Shown here one piece after another: positions 32,452 through 41,360 of a DNA stretch of 64,000 nt. Position 1 is the stretch's first letter. Every line of letters begins with the position of its first letter. A program made the position numbers and the translations under genes. A model generated the notes under the pieces. It searched no databases. It had not been told where the DNA came from and was given only the letters and a program-made list of their open reading frames with translations. The stretch comes from Terriglobia bacterium. Lineage in GTDB: Bacteria; Acidobacteriota; Vicinamibacteria; Vicinamibacterales; CAVVIG01. The stretch spans positions 62,001 through 126,000 of the forward strand of contig JAIQFX010000003.1 of NCBI GenBank assembly GCA_020073005.1. The letters are read 5' to 3'.

Positions 32452-32918
32452 CGACCGCGGCGCCCGCGCTTCGTCCGGCGCGCAGCCGCGTGCAGCGCCG
32501 TGTCCGCCTCGCGCGCCACCATCACCTCCGTCGCCTTCACGATGGCGAGGGCATCGTCGCCGCGGTGAAGGTTCAGCTCCTCGACCGCGTCCCGCGTGAT
32601 GACGGCCGTCAGCGTCTGGTCGCCGATCCGCAATCGCACCTGCGCCAGGAGGCCCTCGACGCGGATCTCGTCGACGTAGCCGCGCAGCTGATTGCGGCCG
32701 CTGATGGACACGATGGCTCCGGTGCGCCGGCGCGCGACGTTCTTCGCCGGCGCGGTCGTCGACGGCGCGAGCAGGCGGTCCACCTCGGCGTCCGCGATCC
32801 GGTGGTGGCCGCCGCTCGTGACGCTCGTGCGCACGCGGCCCTCGTAGATCCAGTGCTTCAGCGTCGAGTAGCCGACGCCCAGCCGCTCGGCGGCCTGCCT
32901 GACCGTCAGGAGTGACAT
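32448..32918 (-). CDS. MerR/excisionase-type HTH protein with TOBE (molybdate-binding) domain
   Basis: A 156-residue regulator. Residues 1-50 are a MerR/excisionase helix-turn-helix (LLTVRQAAERLGVGYSTLKH, GGHHRIADAEVDRLL); residues about 68-135 are a TOBE/Mop-like domain (SISGRNQLRGYVDEIRVEG, LTAVITRDAVEELNLHRGD) that binds molybdate or tungstate. It is divergent from modA with a 53-base gap, so it is a likely molybdate-responsive regulator of modABC. The combination is not that of canonical ModE. Confidence 0.85.
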   Translation of the reverse strand: MSLLTVRQAAERLGVGYSTLKHWIYEGRVRTSVTSGGHHRIADAEVDRLLAPSTTAPAKNVARRRTGAIVSISGRNQLRGYVDEIRVEGLLAQVRLRIGDQTLTAVITRDAVEELNLHRGDDALAIVKATEVMVAREADTALHAAARRTKRGRRGR

Positions 32919-32929
32919 GACTGATACCG

Positions 32930-32958
32930 TTGCATGAGTCAGCTTAAATCAGATTAAA
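32930..32958 (+). promoter_or_regulatory. Candidate modABC promoter
   Basis: TTGCAT (32930-32935) and ATTAAA (32953-32958) are 17 bases apart in the divergent gap before modA. CATGACTGA and CATGAGTCA nearby form an imperfect direct repeat that could be an operator for the divergent HTH-TOBE protein. Confidence 0.4.
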
Positions 32959-32971
32959 CTGTTCGGCAATC

Positions 32972-33772
32972 GTGCAGTCGAAACGATTCGCGGGGGCCTG
33001 CCTGTGCCTGCAGATCCTGGTCGCGCTGGCGGCGGCCGGGTGCGGGCCCCGCTCGGCGCCGTCGCGCGCCAGGATTCGCATCGCCGCGGCGGCGGATCTC
33101 GATGTCGCGCTGGGCGCGCTGATCGAGCGCTTCCGCGCGTCGCACGACGTCGACGTCACCGTGTCCTACGGATCGTCGGGCACGTTCTACGCGCAGCTCC
33201 TCAACCAGGCGCCGTTCGACATGTTCTTTTCGGCGGACCTCGAGTATCCGCGGCAGCTCGCCGCGCGCGGCCTGACGATCGCGCAGGGCGAGTTCAGCTA
33301 CGCCGTCGGCCGGCTCGTCGTCTGGGCGCCCGCGTCGTCGCCGCTCGACGTCGCGCATCGCGGACTGCAGGCGCTGGCCGATCCCGCGGTCGCCCACGTC
33401 GCGATCGCGAATCCCGAGCACGCGCCATACGGACGCGCCGCGGTCGCCGCACTGCGAACGGCTGGTCTCTACGATCAGCTGCAGCCGAAGCTCGTCTACG
33501 GCGACAACGTCGCGCAGGCCCTGCAGTTCGCCGGCAGCGGCGCCGCCGACGCCGGCATCGTCGCGCTCTCGCTCGCGCTCACGCCGAGCCTGAAAAATCG
33601 CGCGCGGTGGATGGAAATTCCGATCGATATGTACCCGAGAATGGTTCAGGGCGGGACGATCCTGAAATGGGCCGCGGACGCCGAGGCCGCGCGATCGCTG
33701 CGCGCGTTCGTCCTCAGCGCCGACGGCCGCGCGATTCTCAAGCAGTACGGCTTCTTCCTGCCGGATAGCTAA
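32972..33772 (+). CDS. modA: modA, molybdate-binding lipoprotein
   Basis: A 266-residue periplasmic solute-binding protein. The signal peptide ends in a lipobox (LAAAGC), so it is probably a lipoprotein. The core RIRIAAAADLDVALGAL, VSYGSSGTFYAQL, FDMFFSADLEYPRQL and ANPEHAPYGRAAVAAL matches ModA; the C-terminus is normal. GTG 32972 is used as start. It is followed after 2 bases by modB, so the three genes form one operon. Confidence 0.93.
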   Translation: MQSKRFAGACLCLQILVALAAAGCGPRSAPSRARIRIAAAADLDVALGALIERFRASHDVDVTVSYGSSGTFYAQLLNQAPFDMFFSADLEYPRQLAARGLTIAQGEFSYAVGRLVVWAPASSPLDVAHRGLQALADPAVAHVAIANPEHAPYGRAAVAALRTAGLYDQLQPKLVYGDNVAQALQFAGSGAADAGIVALSLALTPSLKNRARWMEIPIDMYPRMVQGGTILKWAADAEAARSLRAFVLSADGRAILKQYGFFLPDS

Positions 33773-33774
33773 CG

Positions 33775-34446
33775 ATGGACTGGTCCGCGCTTTGGCTGAG
33801 CGTGCGGCTTGCGGCAACCACGACCGTGGTGCTGCTCGCGATCGGGATTCCGATCGCGTACTGGATCGTCTTCTCGTCGTGGCGCGGGAAGTTTCTCGTC
33901 GAAGCGATCGTCGCGCTGCCGCTCGTTCTGCCGCCGACCGTGCTCGGGTTCTACGTGCTTATCGCGATCGGGCCGATGAGTCCGCTCGGCAGATTCTACG
34001 CACGCCTGGCCGGACACGGTCTGCCGTTCACCTTCGAGGGTCTTGTCATCGCGTCGGTGCTGTACTCGATGCCGTTCGCGGTGCAGCCGTTCAGCGCCGA
34101 GTTCGCGTCGGTGGATCGCCGTCTGCTCGAGGCGTCGTGGTCGCTCGGCGTCTCGCGCTTCGACACGTTTCGCCGCGTCGTGCTGCCGCTCTCGATTCGC
34201 GGCCTCGTGACCGGCGTCGTGCTGAGCTTCGCGCACACGCTCGGCGAATTCGGCGTCGTGCTGATGGTCGGCGGCAACCTGCCGGGCGTGACGCGCACGG
34301 TGTCGATCTCGATCTACGACGCCGTGCAGTCGCTCGACTACGCCTCGGCGTCGCGCACGTCGTTGCTGCTGCTCATCGTCTCGTTCGTGATCCTCGCGAC
34401 GACGTACTCATTGCAGCGCTCGGTATGGATCCGTCCTCGGCACTGA
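33775..34446 (+). CDS. modB: modB, molybdate ABC permease
   Basis: A 223-residue permease with five TMs and the typical N-terminal segment WSALWLSVRLAATTTVVLL. The EAA-like coupling segment LGVSRFDTFRRVVLPLS (about residues 130-150) contacts the ATPase. It begins 2 bases after modA and overlaps modC by 22 bases. Confidence 0.93.
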   Translation: MDWSALWLSVRLAATTTVVLLAIGIPIAYWIVFSSWRGKFLVEAIVALPLVLPPTVLGFYVLIAIGPMSPLGRFYARLAGHGLPFTFEGLVIASVLYSMPFAVQPFSAEFASVDRRLLEASWSLGVSRFDTFRRVVLPLSIRGLVTGVVLSFAHTLGEFGVVLMVGGNLPGVTRTVSISIYDAVQSLDYASASRTSLLLLIVSFVILATTYSLQRSVWIRPRH

Positions 34447-35567
34447 CGTCGGTTCTGCGCGTCGACGTCGCGCGGCGGTTCGCCGGCGGATTCCGGTTGT
34501 CCGCCGTGATGGACGTCGAGCTGCGTCCTGGATCGATGCTCGTGCTGTTCGGTCCGTCGGGCGCCGGCAAGACGACGATCCTGCGTCAGCTCGCGGGGCT
34601 GGAGCGGCCGGACGCGGGCACGATTCGTCTTGACGACGAGGTGTGGTGCGACGTCACCGCGAGCGTGTGGCGCCCTCCGCAGGCGCGCCACATTGGCCTC
34701 GTCTTCCAGGAGCCGACGCTCTTTCCGCATCTCACCGTGCGCGACAACATTGGTTACGGGGTCCGACACGGATCGGACCGGGGTCGGACCGGGGTCGGAC
34801 CGGGGTCGGACCCTGTTGAAGAAATTGCGACGATGCTCGGTGTCAAGGATCTCGCAAATCGCCACCCACGCGAGTTGTCGGGCGGGGAAGCGCAGCGTGT
34901 GGCACTGGCGCGCGCGCTCGTGCCTGGACCGCGGCTGCTGCTGCTCGACGAACCGTTCGGCGCCCTCGACATGCCGACCCGCGCGCGGCTGCGCCGCGAC
35001 GTCCGCGGTCTGCTGCACCGGACGGGGACGCCGGCGATCCTGGTCACGCACGATCGCACCGAAGCGCTGGAGATGGGCGATGCCGTGGTCGTGATGATCG
35101 GCGGGCGCGTCCGCCAGACGGGGCCCATCAGCGACGTGTTCAGCCATCCGGCCGACGTCGACGTCGCCGCGTCCCTCGGCGTCGAGGCCGTCGTGCCCGC
35201 CCGCGTGCTGACTTCATCGGGCGGACTGCTCGAGGTGGCGGTCGGCTCAGCGGGCCGCGATGTCGTGCTGCAGGTCGCCGAGCGCGACGCGCTGGCGCCG
35301 GGCGCGGACGTCTATGCGTGCATTCGCGCGGAAGACGTGACGCTCGGCATGCAGCTTTCGACGCACGCGAGCGCCCGCAATCATCTCGAGGCGCGCGTCG
35401 TCAGCATCAACGCGGAAGGGCCGGTCGATCGCGTGTCGCTCGATTGCGGATTTCCCCTGGACGCGCTGATCACGCGCCGGTCGCGCGAAGAACTGAACCT
35501 GACTCCGGGATCGCAGGTGACGGCTGCGATCAAGGCGACGAACGTGCATTTGGTCCCGCGAATCTAG
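34425..35567 (+). CDS. modC: modC, molybdate ABC ATPase with in-frame tandem insertion
   Basis: A 380-residue ATPase. Walker A GPSGAGKTT (residues 43-51), Q-loop FQEPTLFPHL, signature LSGGEAQR, Walker B LLLLDEPFGALD and a C-terminal TOBE domain (about 310-380) are present. Residues 112-130 (VRHGSDRGRTGVGPGSDP) interrupt the normal sequence between the Q-loop and signature and are encoded by an 11-base tandem element. I start at ATG 34425; an earlier frame would be an out-of-frame reading of modB. Confidence 0.9.
   Translation: MDPSSALTSVLRVDVARRFAGGFRLSAVMDVELRPGSMLVLFGPSGAGKTTILRQLAGLERPDAGTIRLDDEVWCDVTASVWRPPQARHIGLVFQEPTLFPHLTVRDNIGYGVRHGSDRGRTGVGPGSDPVEEIATMLGVKDLANRHPRELSGGEAQRVALARALVPGPRLLLLDEPFGALDMPTRARLRRDVRGLLHRTGTPAILVTHDRTEALEMGDAVVVMIGGRVRQTGPISDVFSHPADVDVAASLGVEAVVPARVLTSSGGLLEVAVGSAGRDVVLQVAERDALAPGADVYACIRAEDVTLGMQLSTHASARNHLEARVVSINAEGPVDRVSLDCGFPLDALITRRSREELNLTPGSQVTAAIKATNVHLVPRI
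34758..34813. repeat. 11-base tandem repeat with inverted ends inside modC
   Basis: CGGACC recurs four times at 11-base spacing (34774, 34785, 34796, 34807), with GGGGT between. The element starts with GGGTCCGAC and ends with its complement GTCGGACCC, so it has palindromic termini. It adds about 18 codons to modC without breaking the frame. Confidence 0.7.
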
Positions 35568-35579
35568 CTATCAGCCATC

Positions 35580-35610
35580 AGTTGTAGCGCGAGCCTTTCA
35601 GGCGAGCGTC
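35580..35610. repeat. GCGAGCCTTTCAGGCGAGC palindromic repeat between convergent genes, copy 2
   Basis: This is close to the inverse complement of 4305-4333 (CGCGAGCCTTTCAGGCGAGCG). It lies between the modC and MFS stop codons and ends at the latter, as the first copy ends at the epimerase stop. A short CAGCCATCAG microrepeat precedes it. Confidence 0.65.
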
Positions 35611-36880
35611 AGCTCGGCAGCGCCTTCCCGCGCGTTTCCTCGCCGAACGGCAGCAGCAGCACTCCGATGACGAATGCGATCGACGTGATTGCGACCGGCG
35701 TCCCGATCGTGTGGAAATACTGCACGCCGTTGCCGACGAGGAACGTGATGCCGGCGCCCGCGAAGCGACCCACCGAGGTCGCGAACGCGAATGCGCTCGC
35801 GCGGCAGTCGGTCGTGTACTGCTCGGGCAGCCACAGCGTGTACATCGCGAAGTTCGCGCCGCCCACACCGAGGAAGAAGAGACAGACCATGAACGGCAGG
35901 AGCGCGTGCGTCATGTAGAAGACGTACCCGAATCCGACCGAGATCGAGAAGAACATCACGACGAAGTACAGACCGAGCGTCACGCGGCGGCCGTACCGAT
36001 CCGCGAGCGGCGGCAGCACGAGGCAGCCGAGAATCGTCCCGACCGACAGGACCATCGTGCCGTACGACGCGAGCTGCGCCGCCGTCGCTCCGTAGCCTTC
36101 GCGGACCGCGATTTCCCGCACCGAGGTCGGCACGTACACCGATCCCGCCCACAGCCCGACGATCGAAATGAGCAGGTAGATCGCGTTCAGCCAGGTGCGC
36201 CTGGCGTACGTCGCCGAGAACAGCTTCGCGAACGGCGCGGCGACCGAGACGCGCTTCACGTCGCGCTTCTCCCACGTGTGCGACTCGCGCACGCCGTACT
36301 GAATGAAGGTCACGAGCAGCGCCGGCGTGCCGCCGGCCACGAACATCCACCGCCAGCCGTAACGCGCGCCGATCGTGTAGTTGAGGATCGCCGCGAGAAA
36401 GAAGCCGAAGTAGTAGCCCGTGTGCAGGTATCCGGCGCCCATCCGACGTCGATCCTCGGGCCAGACCTCGGCGACGAACGTGCCGCCCATCGACCACTCG
36501 CCGCCGATGCCGACGCCGGCCAGCAGCCGGAAGATCGCGAGCTGCCAGACGTTGGTCACGACGCCGCAGAGCAGCGTGAACAGCGAGTAACAGAGGATCG
36601 TGAATATCAGCGTGCGGACGCGGCCGAAGTGATCCGCCACCGGCCCCCAGATCATCGACACACCCCAGCCGATCAGGAACAGCGCGAACAGCACGCTGCC
36701 GTAGTAGCCGACGTTGCCGGCCGTGGCGGCGATGCCCGATCGCGGCAGCAGCTCGATCAGCGCCGGCGCGAGGACCAGCGAGTAGATGAACGAGTCCATG
36801 CCGTCGAGCGCCCAGCCGCCCCAGGCGGCCCAGAAACCGCGGATCTGATTGGCCGTGAGCGGCGTGCGGGAAGTCGTCAT
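35609..36880 (-). CDS. MFS transporter, SHS/AAHS-like
   Basis: A 423-residue 12-TM major facilitator. The GVGIGGEWSMGGTFVAEVWP segment and the ADHFGRVRTL motif A with the DRYGRRVTLG repeat are typical of the sialate:H+ symporter and aromatic acid:H+ symporter groups. The substrate cannot be told from sequence. ATG 36880 gives MTTSRTPLTANQIRGFWAAW; the frame upstream is antisense to the following genes. It is convergent with modC and divergent from a GT1-like glycosyltransferase gene. Confidence 0.85.
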   Translation of the reverse strand: MTTSRTPLTANQIRGFWAAWGGWALDGMDSFIYSLVLAPALIELLPRSGIAATAGNVGYYGSVLFALFLIGWGVSMIWGPVADHFGRVRTLIFTILCYSLFTLLCGVVTNVWQLAIFRLLAGVGIGGEWSMGGTFVAEVWPEDRRRMGAGYLHTGYYFGFFLAAILNYTIGARYGWRWMFVAGGTPALLVTFIQYGVRESHTWEKRDVKRVSVAAPFAKLFSATYARRTWLNAIYLLISIVGLWAGSVYVPTSVREIAVREGYGATAAQLASYGTMVLSVGTILGCLVLPPLADRYGRRVTLGLYFVVMFFSISVGFGYVFYMTHALLPFMVCLFFLGVGGANFAMYTLWLPEQYTTDCRASAFAFATSVGRFAGAGITFLVGNGVQYFHTIGTPVAITSIAFVIGVLLLPFGEETRGKALPS

Positions 36881-36912
36881 GAGGTCGGCGTGAGTATACT
36901 TGCGCGCTTCTC

Positions 36913-36935
36913 GTCCGCCTAAAGGCGGACGCCAC
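36913..36935. repeat. GTCCGCCTAAAGGCGGAC mini-palindrome in a divergent promoter
   Basis: A perfect 8-base stem with AA loop, followed by GCCAC. It is the intergenic version of the palindromes inserted in hisH. It sits between the divergent MFS and GT1 genes. Confidence 0.7.
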
Positions 36936-36943
36936 GAATTCAC

Positions 36944-38164
36944 ATGCGGGTCCTCCTCGCTCCTCATGGCACGCGCGGCGACGTGCAGCCGGCGATCGCG
37001 CTCGCCGCCGCGCTCCGCGCGCGCGGCCACGACGCGCGGTTCGTCGCGCCGTCGAATTCCGTCGCGTCGATCCGCCGCCACGGCTTCGAGGCTGAGCCGA
37101 ACGGCGTCGACCTCGAGGCCATCATGCGATCGAGCGGTGCGGACCCGCATTCGCTGCGCTGGCTCACGCGGCAGTTGATCGACACGCTCGCGCCGCTCTT
37201 CGATGCCATCGCCGCGGCCAGCGCGACCGCGGATGTGATCGTCGGCGCCGGCGCGCAGATTCCCGCGGCCTCCGTCGCCGAATGGCGCGACGTCCCGTAC
37301 GTCACCGCCGTCTTCTGCCCGTGCGCGATCCCGAGCAGCGCGATCCCGCCGCCGATCGTGCGCACGCAGACGCTGCCGCGCTGGATGAACCGCCTGCTCT
37401 GGCAGGCCGGCGGTCCCGTCAGCGATCTGCTGCTCCGGTCCGCGATCAATCGCGGCCGCGCCCGGCTGGGTCTCCGGCCGATTCACGATCCGCTGACACA
37501 GCTGATCAATGGTCCGGTGATCGTGGCGGCCGATCCGGATTTGGCGCCGCTGCCCGACGATCGACCGCGAGAGGCGATCGGCACCGACGCGTGGATTCTC
37601 GAGGAGGCCGGCGATCTCGATCCGCGCGTCGACGCGTTTCTCGCGCGCGATCCCGCGCCGGTGTACATCGGGTTCGGCAGCATGATCGCGACACGCGGCC
37701 ATGAACTGGCCGAGCTGACGCTGGCAGCCGTCCGCGCGGTCGGACGCCGGGCGATCGTCGCGGGCGGCTGGGCCGCGCTCGATCGACGCATCACCGACGC
37801 ACCGGGCAACGATGACGTGCTGGCGGTCGAGAGCGTGCCGCATGCCCTCGTCCTGCCGCGAGTCGCCGCCGCGGTGCACCACGGTGGCGCCGGAACCACG
37901 ACGGCGGCCGCGCGGGCGGGCGTGCCGCAGGTCATCCTGCCGCACCTCCTTGATCAGTACTACTGGGCCCACCGCGTCGAGGTGCTCGGGCTGGGGCCGC
38001 GGCCGATGCCCGTGCAGTTGGTGACGGCCGACATGCTCTCTGCCCTCCTCGACACGGCGCTCCACGATGCGCGGATTCGAGATCGCGCGGCCGCCCTGGG
38101 TCCGGTGATCGCATCGCGAAACGGCGTCGCGGCCGCAGTGGATTACCTCGAAGCGCTCGCCTAG
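36944..38164 (+). CDS. GT1/GT28-like glycosyltransferase
   Basis: A 406-residue GT-B enzyme of the macrolide/sterol glucosyltransferase type. MRVLLAPHGTRGDVQPAIAL is the hallmark N-terminal segment. The C-terminal half has VYIGFGSM and the donor-binding block VHHGGAGTTTAAARAGVPQV. It would glycosylate a lipid or small metabolite. It is divergent from the MFS gene and 9 bases from the M28 peptidase gene. Confidence 0.9.
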   Translation: MRVLLAPHGTRGDVQPAIALAAALRARGHDARFVAPSNSVASIRRHGFEAEPNGVDLEAIMRSSGADPHSLRWLTRQLIDTLAPLFDAIAAASATADVIVGAGAQIPAASVAEWRDVPYVTAVFCPCAIPSSAIPPPIVRTQTLPRWMNRLLWQAGGPVSDLLLRSAINRGRARLGLRPIHDPLTQLINGPVIVAADPDLAPLPDDRPREAIGTDAWILEEAGDLDPRVDAFLARDPAPVYIGFGSMIATRGHELAELTLAAVRAVGRRAIVAGGWAALDRRITDAPGNDDVLAVESVPHALVLPRVAAAVHHGGAGTTTAAARAGVPQVILPHLLDQYYWAHRVEVLGLGPRPMPVQLVTADMLSALLDTALHDARIRDRAAALGPVIASRNGVAAAVDYLEALA

Positions 38165-38173
38165 ACTTTCTAT

Positions 38174-40261
38174 ATGGCCTCACGTGTCCGGACGAGCCCG
38201 GTCCTCATCGTCCTTGGCGTCCTCGCCGGTTCGACTCTCGCAGCGCAGCAGCCGGAGGCAAAGCTTCCGGCGGAGACGCTGCTCGACCGCGCGGTGCTGA
38301 CGGCGCTTGATCAGGAACTGTCGGGCGTCGCGGCGAAGGATCACGTGTCGCGCCTCACGCAGCTGCACCGCGTGCCCGCGTCACCGGGATTTCATGAAGC
38401 GATCGCGTACGTGCAGGGCCGCGCGACGGCATTCGGGCTGAGCGACGTACACGTCGAGACGTTCCCGGGCGACGGCGCGACGTACTTCGGGACGCTCCAC
38501 GGCAATCGCGGCTGGCGGGTCGACGGCGGGTCGCTCGACGAGGTGACGCCGGAGGCGCGCCGGATCATTTCGTACGACGATGTCCGGCTGGCCGTGGCGG
38601 ACAACAGCGAGAGCGCCGACGTGACGGCCGAGCTGGTGGACGTCGGCGCCGGCGCGCAGCCGCGCGACTACGACGGCAAGGACGTGCGCGGCAAGCTGGT
38701 GCTGTGCGACGCGGTCCCGTCCGCGTGCCACCGTCAGGCCGTGGAGCAGCGCGGCGCCGTGGGACTCGTCAGCTACAACGCGAATCAGGTGAGCGCGTGG
38801 TGGCGCGACGATCAGGATCTGATCCGCTGGGGCCACCTCGACGCGCGCGGCCGTCGCAACACGTTCGCGATCATGATCTCGCTGCGCGAAGCCCGCGCGC
38901 TGCAGCAGCGCCTGGGCCGCGGCGAGACGATCACGCTGCACGCCGTCGTGCGCGCCCGCAACGACGACGCGATGCCCTACGAAACGCTCGTGGCCACGAT
39001 TCCCGGCACGGACGCGTCGGTCGGCGACGTCGTGTTCAGCTGTCACCTGGATCACGAGAAGCCGGGCGCGAACGACAACGCCAGCGGCTGCGCGGCGACG
39101 CTCGAGATCGCGCGCGCGCTGAAGACGCTCATCGACGCCAAGCGCATCCCGCCGCCGGTGCGGACGATTCGGTTCATCTGGCCGTCGGAGATGACCGGCA
39201 CGATCGCCTATCTCACCAAGTACCCGGACATCGCGTCGAGGATCAGAGCCGCGGTGCACCTCGACATGGTGGGCGCCGATCCGTTCATCACGAAGTCGAT
39301 CCTGCACGTCACGCGATCGCCCTGGTCAATCGCCACGGTCACCGACGATGTCGAGGAGACGTTCGGCCGTTACGTGATCGACGGCGCGTTCCGCGCGGCA
39401 GCCGACGGCGAGATGACGCACGCGATTCGATCGCATGGCGGATCGAAGGACGCGTTCTGGGCCGACATCACGCCGTACCAGAGCGGCAGCGATCACTGGA
39501 TCTACCAGGAAGGCGGCTTCGGCATCCCCGCGATCTACCTGCGCGATCACCCGGACATCTATATCCACACGACGGGCGATCTGCCGGACAACATCGAGCC
39601 GACCAAAATCAAGCGGTCCGCGTTCATCGCGGCGGCGAGCGGGTACTACCTGGCGACGATGCCGGATCGCGGCGAGTCCCTAATCGCGCTGAGCTACGCG
39701 AACGCGCACGCGCGTCTGGCCGAAGACGGCCGGCGGGCGATCGCGATGGCGGCGGACCGCGCGCGCGGGCGCGACGCGGAAATCATCGTGTCGCAGGCGG
39801 TCCTGCGCGAGCAGCGGCGGCTGCGGTCGGTCTCGCGCTTCCTGCGCGTCGACGCGTCCGCGCATCTCGATCGGTTGAGCGCGGGCCTGGCCGACGCGGG
39901 CACATCGCTGCTGCTGACGTTCATGGCGCCGGATGCCGCGGCGGCGCTCGCGCGCGCCGGATTCCGTCAGCCGGCCGCCGACGCCCGCGTGCCGGTGCGC
40001 GCCGCGTCGGTCAAGGGTCCGCTGGATCCGCGAGGCGACTGGCTGGTGGACAAGGCGGGATCGGCGGCGGCGGCGCTCGCGATCGCGCGGGTGCCGCGCA
40101 GCGACGACATTACGTACGAGATCGTGAACTTCATCGACGGCGCGCGCACCGTCAGCGAGATCCGCGACGCGGTGAGCGCGGAGTTCGAGCCCGTCGACCT
40201 CAAAGCCGTGGCCGACTACATCGATCTGCTGGCCAGGGCCGGCGCCGTCACGTTCAAATGA
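38174..40261 (+). CDS. Secreted M28 family metallopeptidase with PA domain
   Basis: A 695-residue exported zinc peptidase. A signal peptide (residues 1-22, ending LAAQ) is followed by a PA-like insert (about 125-260) and the M28 core, with zinc ligands in SCHLDHEKPGANDNASG and HLDMVG, and DHWIYQEGGFGIPAIYL. The C-terminal 150 residues are not assigned to a known domain. A downstream protein of unknown function overlaps by 4 bases, so the two are co-translated. Confidence 0.87.
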   Translation: MASRVRTSPVLIVLGVLAGSTLAAQQPEAKLPAETLLDRAVLTALDQELSGVAAKDHVSRLTQLHRVPASPGFHEAIAYVQGRATAFGLSDVHVETFPGDGATYFGTLHGNRGWRVDGGSLDEVTPEARRIISYDDVRLAVADNSESADVTAELVDVGAGAQPRDYDGKDVRGKLVLCDAVPSACHRQAVEQRGAVGLVSYNANQVSAWWRDDQDLIRWGHLDARGRRNTFAIMISLREARALQQRLGRGETITLHAVVRARNDDAMPYETLVATIPGTDASVGDVVFSCHLDHEKPGANDNASGCAATLEIARALKTLIDAKRIPPPVRTIRFIWPSEMTGTIAYLTKYPDIASRIRAAVHLDMVGADPFITKSILHVTRSPWSIATVTDDVEETFGRYVIDGAFRAAADGEMTHAIRSHGGSKDAFWADITPYQSGSDHWIYQEGGFGIPAIYLRDHPDIYIHTTGDLPDNIEPTKIKRSAFIAAASGYYLATMPDRGESLIALSYANAHARLAEDGRRAIAMAADRARGRDAEIIVSQAVLREQRRLRSVSRFLRVDASAHLDRLSAGLADAGTSLLLTFMAPDAAAALARAGFRQPAADARVPVRAASVKGPLDPRGDWLVDKAGSAAAALAIARVPRSDDITYEIVNFIDGARTVSEIRDAVSAEFEPVDLKAVADYIDLLARAGAVTFK

Positions 40262-41307
40262 TGCCGATACCGTCACGCGCGCTGATGATGACGGCGGCGG
40301 TTGCCGTCTGCGGCGCGACCGTCGTCCTGACGCAGGCGCCGGCGCCGGGCATCGCGCCCTCCGTGCGCGACGTGATGACGCGCCAGCTGAAGTTCTCCGC
40401 GGCCGAGCTCGCGGATCTGCAGCGCGGCAAGATCGTGAAGCACGGCATCGAGACCTCGTCACCGGGCGAAATCGCCGTCGTCGGCGCCGTGCGCATCAAC
40501 GCGTCGAAAGCGGAGTTCCTCGATCGCGTCCGCGACATCGTGCGCTTCAAGCGCGATCCCAACGTGCTGCAAATCGGCCGTTTCAGCGCGACGCCGTCGG
40601 TCGCCGATCTCGCGGCGTTGACGGTCGACGAGGGCGACTTCGACGCGCACGACTGCCGCGTGGGCGACTGTTCGGTCCGCCTGTCCGCGGACACGATCCG
40701 GCGCCTGCCGCAGGAGGTCGACTTCAAGGCGCCGGACGCGCAGGCGCGCAGCGCCGCGTGGTTCAAGCAGGTGCTCGTCGACGATGTCGTCGCGTACATC
40801 TCCGGCGCCCCGGGCCGCATGCTGCAGTACGACGATGGACCGCGGCCGATCCGTCCGGTCGACGAGTTCGACGGCATCCTGAAGAACGCGGCGTCGATCG
40901 GCGCGTTGATCCCCGAGCTGCCGGATCACCTGAAGAACTATCCGTCGAATCATCTCGTGACGAACCCTGAAGATTTTCTCTACTGGTCCAAGGAAAAGTT
41001 CGGCGCGTCGCCGTTCATCACCGTGACGCACGTGACGATCCTCTGCGCGTCGGCCGAGACGTGCGTCATGACGACGAAGGACGTCTACTCGAGCCGCTAT
41101 CTCGATGCGTCGCTCGGCCTGTCGATTGCGACCGACGTCCCGGGCGCGACGAACGCGTTCTACCTGGTGTACGGCAACCGTTTTCGCGCCAACGCGCTCA
41201 AGGGCGGATGGAGCGCGCTGCGGCGCGCGATCGTCGAACGGCGCGCGCGCGGTGGACTCGAGGAAAGCCTGAAGGCGACGAAGAACGAACTGGAAACCCG
41301 CCGCTAA
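40258..41307 (+). CDS. Secreted protein of unknown function
   Basis: A 349-residue protein with a signal peptide (residues about 1-28, ending VVLTQA). Two Cys near residues 129-134 (DCRVGDC) and two near 263-268 (CASAETC) could form disulfides. No family is recognised. ATG 40258 overlaps the M28 stop in ATGA; a second ATG follows at once. Co-translation with the peptidase suggests a joint role in the periplasm, but this is inference. Confidence 0.7.
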   Translation: MMPIPSRALMMTAAVAVCGATVVLTQAPAPGIAPSVRDVMTRQLKFSAAELADLQRGKIVKHGIETSSPGEIAVVGAVRINASKAEFLDRVRDIVRFKRDPNVLQIGRFSATPSVADLAALTVDEGDFDAHDCRVGDCSVRLSADTIRRLPQEVDFKAPDAQARSAAWFKQVLVDDVVAYISGAPGRMLQYDDGPRPIRPVDEFDGILKNAASIGALIPELPDHLKNYPSNHLVTNPEDFLYWSKEKFGASPFITVTHVTILCASAETCVMTTKDVYSSRYLDASLGLSIATDVPGATNAFYLVYGNRFRANALKGGWSALRRAIVERRARGGLEESLKATKNELETRR

Positions 41308-41360
41308 AACCGCTATTCTCCGATCCCTTTTCGTTCACGACTGACTGGAAGGCGGTCCGC

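Noticed and set aside
34758-34813. CRISPR-like array in modC
   Set aside because: The 11-base units are contiguous without unique spacers, and the frame of modC continues through them.
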